Assembly (NCBI RefSeq): GCF_001613795.1
Contig: NZ_LPVZ01000018.1
Coordinates: forward strand, 186,001 to 250,000
Source: Thalassospira sp. MCCC 1A01148
GTDB taxonomy: Bacteria > Pseudomonadota > Alphaproteobacteria > Rhodospirillales > Thalassospiraceae
Length of the DNA stretch: 64,000 nucleotides
Reading direction: 5' to 3'
Shown: piece after piece, positions 60,928 to 64,000 of the stretch
Layout of the letters: each line of letters begins with the position of its first letter
Position numbering within the stretch: the first letter of the stretch is position 1
Notes under the pieces: model-generated
The model's input: the letters and a program-made list of their open reading frames with translations, nothing else
Told to the model about the DNA's origin: nothing
Database searches by the model: none
Made by a program: the position numbers and the translations under genes

Positions 60928-61692
60928 TCAGACCTGTTTGATGTCGGCACTTACGGTTCCAAGTCCTTCAAAGATCGCTTCGATCTTGCCAAATGGGGTG
61001 ATGGTCGGCAGCGCACAGGCGCCAGTGGTGATCACATCCCCCGCCTTAAGGCTTTGGCCGCGTTTGGCAAGGAAGCCCACCAGATATTCCAGCCCGCCAA
61101 AGATTTCCGGCCAGGCATCGGGATCGTCATTGCTGGCAAGCACTTCGCCGTTGCTTTTGGTGGTGACTTTGCCGCCAATAAAGCCAAGGTCGCGCCAGCC
61201 TTCAATTTCCTGACCAAGAATGAAGTGGCTGGTCGAATTCAGATCAGCCAGCGTTTGAACCGGCGACTGCTTTTCATGATAGCGGCGATCAGCGATTTCG
61301 ATGGCCAGATGCATGCTTTTGATATGATCAAGGATGTCGCTTGATGTGGCGTCCGGGGCAGGGGTGCTGTCCATGACAACCGCAATTTCGGCCTCGATAT
61401 TCGGGAAATGGATGTCCTTGGTCGTCAATGTTGCACCATCGCCAAGAATACGACCATCCAGCAACGGACCAACCAGCGGTCCATCTGCGCCAATCTTTTC
61501 CTGTGCAGCACGGGTCGCAACCGCAAGCTTCCACCCGGCTTGCGCAATCCCGACCTGTGCGAGGGTGGCGTCCTGAACGGCATAGGCCTCTTCAAAGGTT
61601 TTCGGCGCGATGTCCTCAGGCAGCGGATCAATCAGCGTGTGATTGGTAAAGGCATCTGCAAGGATGCGGCTTGCGGCGGTGATATCAGTCAT
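60928..61692 (-). CDS. 2-keto-4-pentenoate hydratase/FAH-fold family protein
   Basis: A 254-residue protein of the MhpD/HpcG hydratase group in the FAH superfamily. The metal-binding glutamates are in FPNIEAEIAVVMD; other features are GWKLAVATRAAQEKIGADGP and SLKAGDVITTGACALP. Members hydrate or decarboxylate 2-oxo-enoic acids. Divergent from kdgD. It may process a 2-oxo sugar-acid intermediate, but this is inferred from context. Confidence 0.88.
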   Translation of the reverse strand: MTDITAASRILADAFTNHTLIDPLPEDIAPKTFEEAYAVQDATLAQVGIAQAGWKLAVATRAAQEKIGADGPLVGPLLDGRILGDGATLTTKDIHFPNIEAEIAVVMDSTPAPDATSSDILDHIKSMHLAIEIADRRYHEKQSPVQTLADLNSTSHFILGQEIEGWRDLGFIGGKVTTKSNGEVLASNDDPDAWPEIFGGLEYLVGFLAKRGQSLKAGDVITTGACALPTITPFGKIEAIFEGLGTVSADIKQV

Positions 61693-61903
61693 TACCGTTC
61701 TTCTTGGTTATGTCATTTAAATCAAACTCATGAGCCCTGACCCTAGCGGGCTTTGGGCATAAAGTCATCATACCAATCACCCCGATTCGAAGAATTCACC
61801 CCGAAGTTGCAGCTTTATACCAAAGTCGCAGGTGTCTGAGGGTTAGCCAAAACCCTTGTTTATCCGGGATTTCTGCCGCCGCAGAAAGATGCCGGTATTA
61901 TGT

Positions 61904-61932
61904 TTGACAAAGTGATATTATGAATTTATAGA
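61904..61932 (+). promoter_or_regulatory. Sigma70-type promoter of the kdgD-like gene
   Basis: TTGACA (61904-61909) and TATAGA (61927-61932) with a 17-base spacer, 44 bases before the start codon. Confidence 0.65.
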
Positions 61933-61967
61933 ATCGTCGTAGTTATTTTGACGCATTCAGACATTAG

Positions 61968-62903
<936 letters not shown>

Positions 62904-63048
62904 GCCATTGCTGGTAACGCCAGTATAGACCTGCTTACGTCCCGGCAGGTGGTTCTGTCGGGGCGTGAATTGTGTGCCACGCTGACAATTGGGACACAGG
63001 AATTTAAAGGCGCTATTAGACTAGTTGTTAATTTTTCTTACAGTTGTG

Positions 63049-63077
63049 TTTACAAGTTCGCGATTGTAGGATTATAT
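63049..63077 (+). promoter_or_regulatory. Promoter of the second TRAP binding-protein gene
   Basis: TTTACA (63049-63054) and TTATAT (63072-63077), 17-base spacer, 74 bases before the start. Confidence 0.45.
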
Positions 63078-63150
63078 GACAAGAACAAGACCCCAAAAGG
63101 GCAACAAGGCTTTAACGCAGTAGACATCAGATTGTCTGGGAGGACCCAAA

Positions 63151-64000
63151 ATGAACAAGTTTATCAAAACCACCACACTGACGATTGCGGCCGCAGCCGT
63201 TTCGGTTGCGCTGGCATCCGGTGCGCAGGCCAAGGAATGGCGCGGCTGGAATATTCATCCGCCGGAATACCCGGTTTCGACCGGCATGGAAGAATTTGCC
63301 AAGATCATTAATGAAAAATCCGGTGGCGACCTTGAAGCCAAGGTTTATCACGGTGGCGTTCTGGGCGATCAGCCCGATGCGATTCAGCAGGTCCGCCTTG
63401 GCGGTCTCGACTGGGCTGTTTTCAACCTCGGCCCGCTGGGCGAAGTTGCACCTGAAGCCAACGTTGTTTCGCTGCCCTTCATCTTCAAAAGCGTCGATGC
63501 CATGCATGACGTCATGGATGGCCCGGCTGGTCAGCAGATCGCCGATGGCCTGATCGAAGCTGGCCTGCAGCCGCTTGGCTGGTACGATTCAGGTGCGCGT
63601 TCGTTCTATAACTCCAAGCGTCCGATCAACACCCCGGCTGACCTTGACGGTTTGAAATTCCGCGTCATGAGCAACGATCTTTATGTTCAGATGGTTGATG
63701 CGCTGGGCGGCAACGCGACCCCGATGGCCTATAGCTCGGTCTATCAGTCGCTGAAAACCGGTGTGATCGACGGTGCAGAAAACAACTATCCGTCCTATGA
63801 CAGCTCCGGCCACTTCGAAGCTGCCAAATACTACTCGGTAACCCAGCACCTGATCCTGCCGGAATGCCTGTGCATGAACAAAGCGCTTTATGACAGCCTT
63901 TCGGACGAAGAGAAAAAGATCGTCCATGATGCCGCTGACGCGTCGGTTGAAGTGCAGCGTGCTGCCTGGGCCGCCCGTGCAGAGCAGTCCAAGGAAAAAG
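63151..64000 (+). CDS. dctP: TRAP transporter substrate-binding protein DctP (3' end off window)
   Basis: 283 codons are visible. A signal peptide (VSVALASGAQA, near residue 28) precedes a DctP fold with GGVLGDQPDAIQQVRLGGLDW, GARSFYNSKRPINTPADL, the ligand-carboxylate Arg in LDGLKFRVMSND and GVIDGAENNYPSY. A GGGAGGA site precedes the ATG. It follows kdgD and probably binds a uronate or aldarate. Its permease genes should lie beyond the window. Confidence 0.94.
   Translation, partial: MNKFIKTTTLTIAAAAVSVALASGAQAKEWRGWNIHPPEYPVSTGMEEFAKIINEKSGGDLEAKVYHGGVLGDQPDAIQQVRLGGLDWAVFNLGPLGEVAPEANVVSLPFIFKSVDAMHDVMDGPAGQQIADGLIEAGLQPLGWYDSGARSFYNSKRPINTPADLDGLKFRVMSNDLYVQMVDALGGNATPMAYSSVYQSLKTGVIDGAENNYPSYDSSGHFEAAKYYSVTQHLILPECLCMNKALYDSLSDEEKKIVHDAADASVEVQRAAWAARAEQSKEK

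Overview
The window looks like chromosomal DNA of an alphaproteobacterium. A marine member of the Rhodospirillales such as Thalassospira is my best guess. The basis is the mix of TRAP transporters, a RuBisCO-like protein, S24 and GntR regulators, a TIGR01459 HAD hydrolase and the codon use; this is inference, since no rRNA or tRNA is present to confirm it.

Layout. (1) 1-3107: a MASE1/CHASE hybrid histidine kinase whose end lies off the window. (2) 3232-11197: an S24 repressor and a compact catabolic operon (TRAP DctP-Q-M, a VOC protein, a RuBisCO-like protein, a DUF1537 kinase) with a divergent LacI regulator. This is probably a branched-chain or four-carbon sugar-acid pathway. (3) 11587-29018: a set of T7-like (podovirus) virion and lysis genes: portal, scaffold, capsid, three collar-domain proteins, tubular tail proteins, tail fibre, both terminase candidates, SleB hydrolase and a GTA-type holin. 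I find no integrase, replication gene, phage RNA polymerase or repressor beside them. Chromosomal-type palindromic repeats lie between the structural genes, which suggests long residence in the host. (4) 29101-31095: an AT-rich, overlapping three-gene cassette of unknown function, followed by a hipBA module (31156-32729) with three operator copies. (5) 32917-49696: mixed housekeeping and accessory genes: PhzF/LysR, DUF952, a gene broken by a small, highly structured MITE-like element, ExoD, an OYE-family reductase with an HxlR regulator, pyrD, a HAD hydrolase, a PPOX-fold protein, a DMT exporter, an SDR, a D-amino-acid-transaminase-like enzyme, an arylamine N-acetyltransferase, a cytochrome c and others. 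(6) 49028-54159: a TetR-AcrA-AcrB efflux system without an outer-membrane channel gene. (7) 54412-64000: a second sugar/sugar-acid region: pentulose kinase, HAD phosphatase, two GntR regulators, mutarotase, SMP-30 lactonase, an FAH-fold hydratase, KdgD, and the start of another TRAP binding protein.

How it works together. Regions 2 and 7 are two independent sugar-acid uptake and breakdown modules, each with TRAP components and local regulators. Region 3 could make phage-like particles and lyse the cell but could not replicate or integrate by itself. It is either a remnant prophage or a podovirus-derived domesticated particle (gene-transfer-agent-like), and this is the most interesting part of the window.
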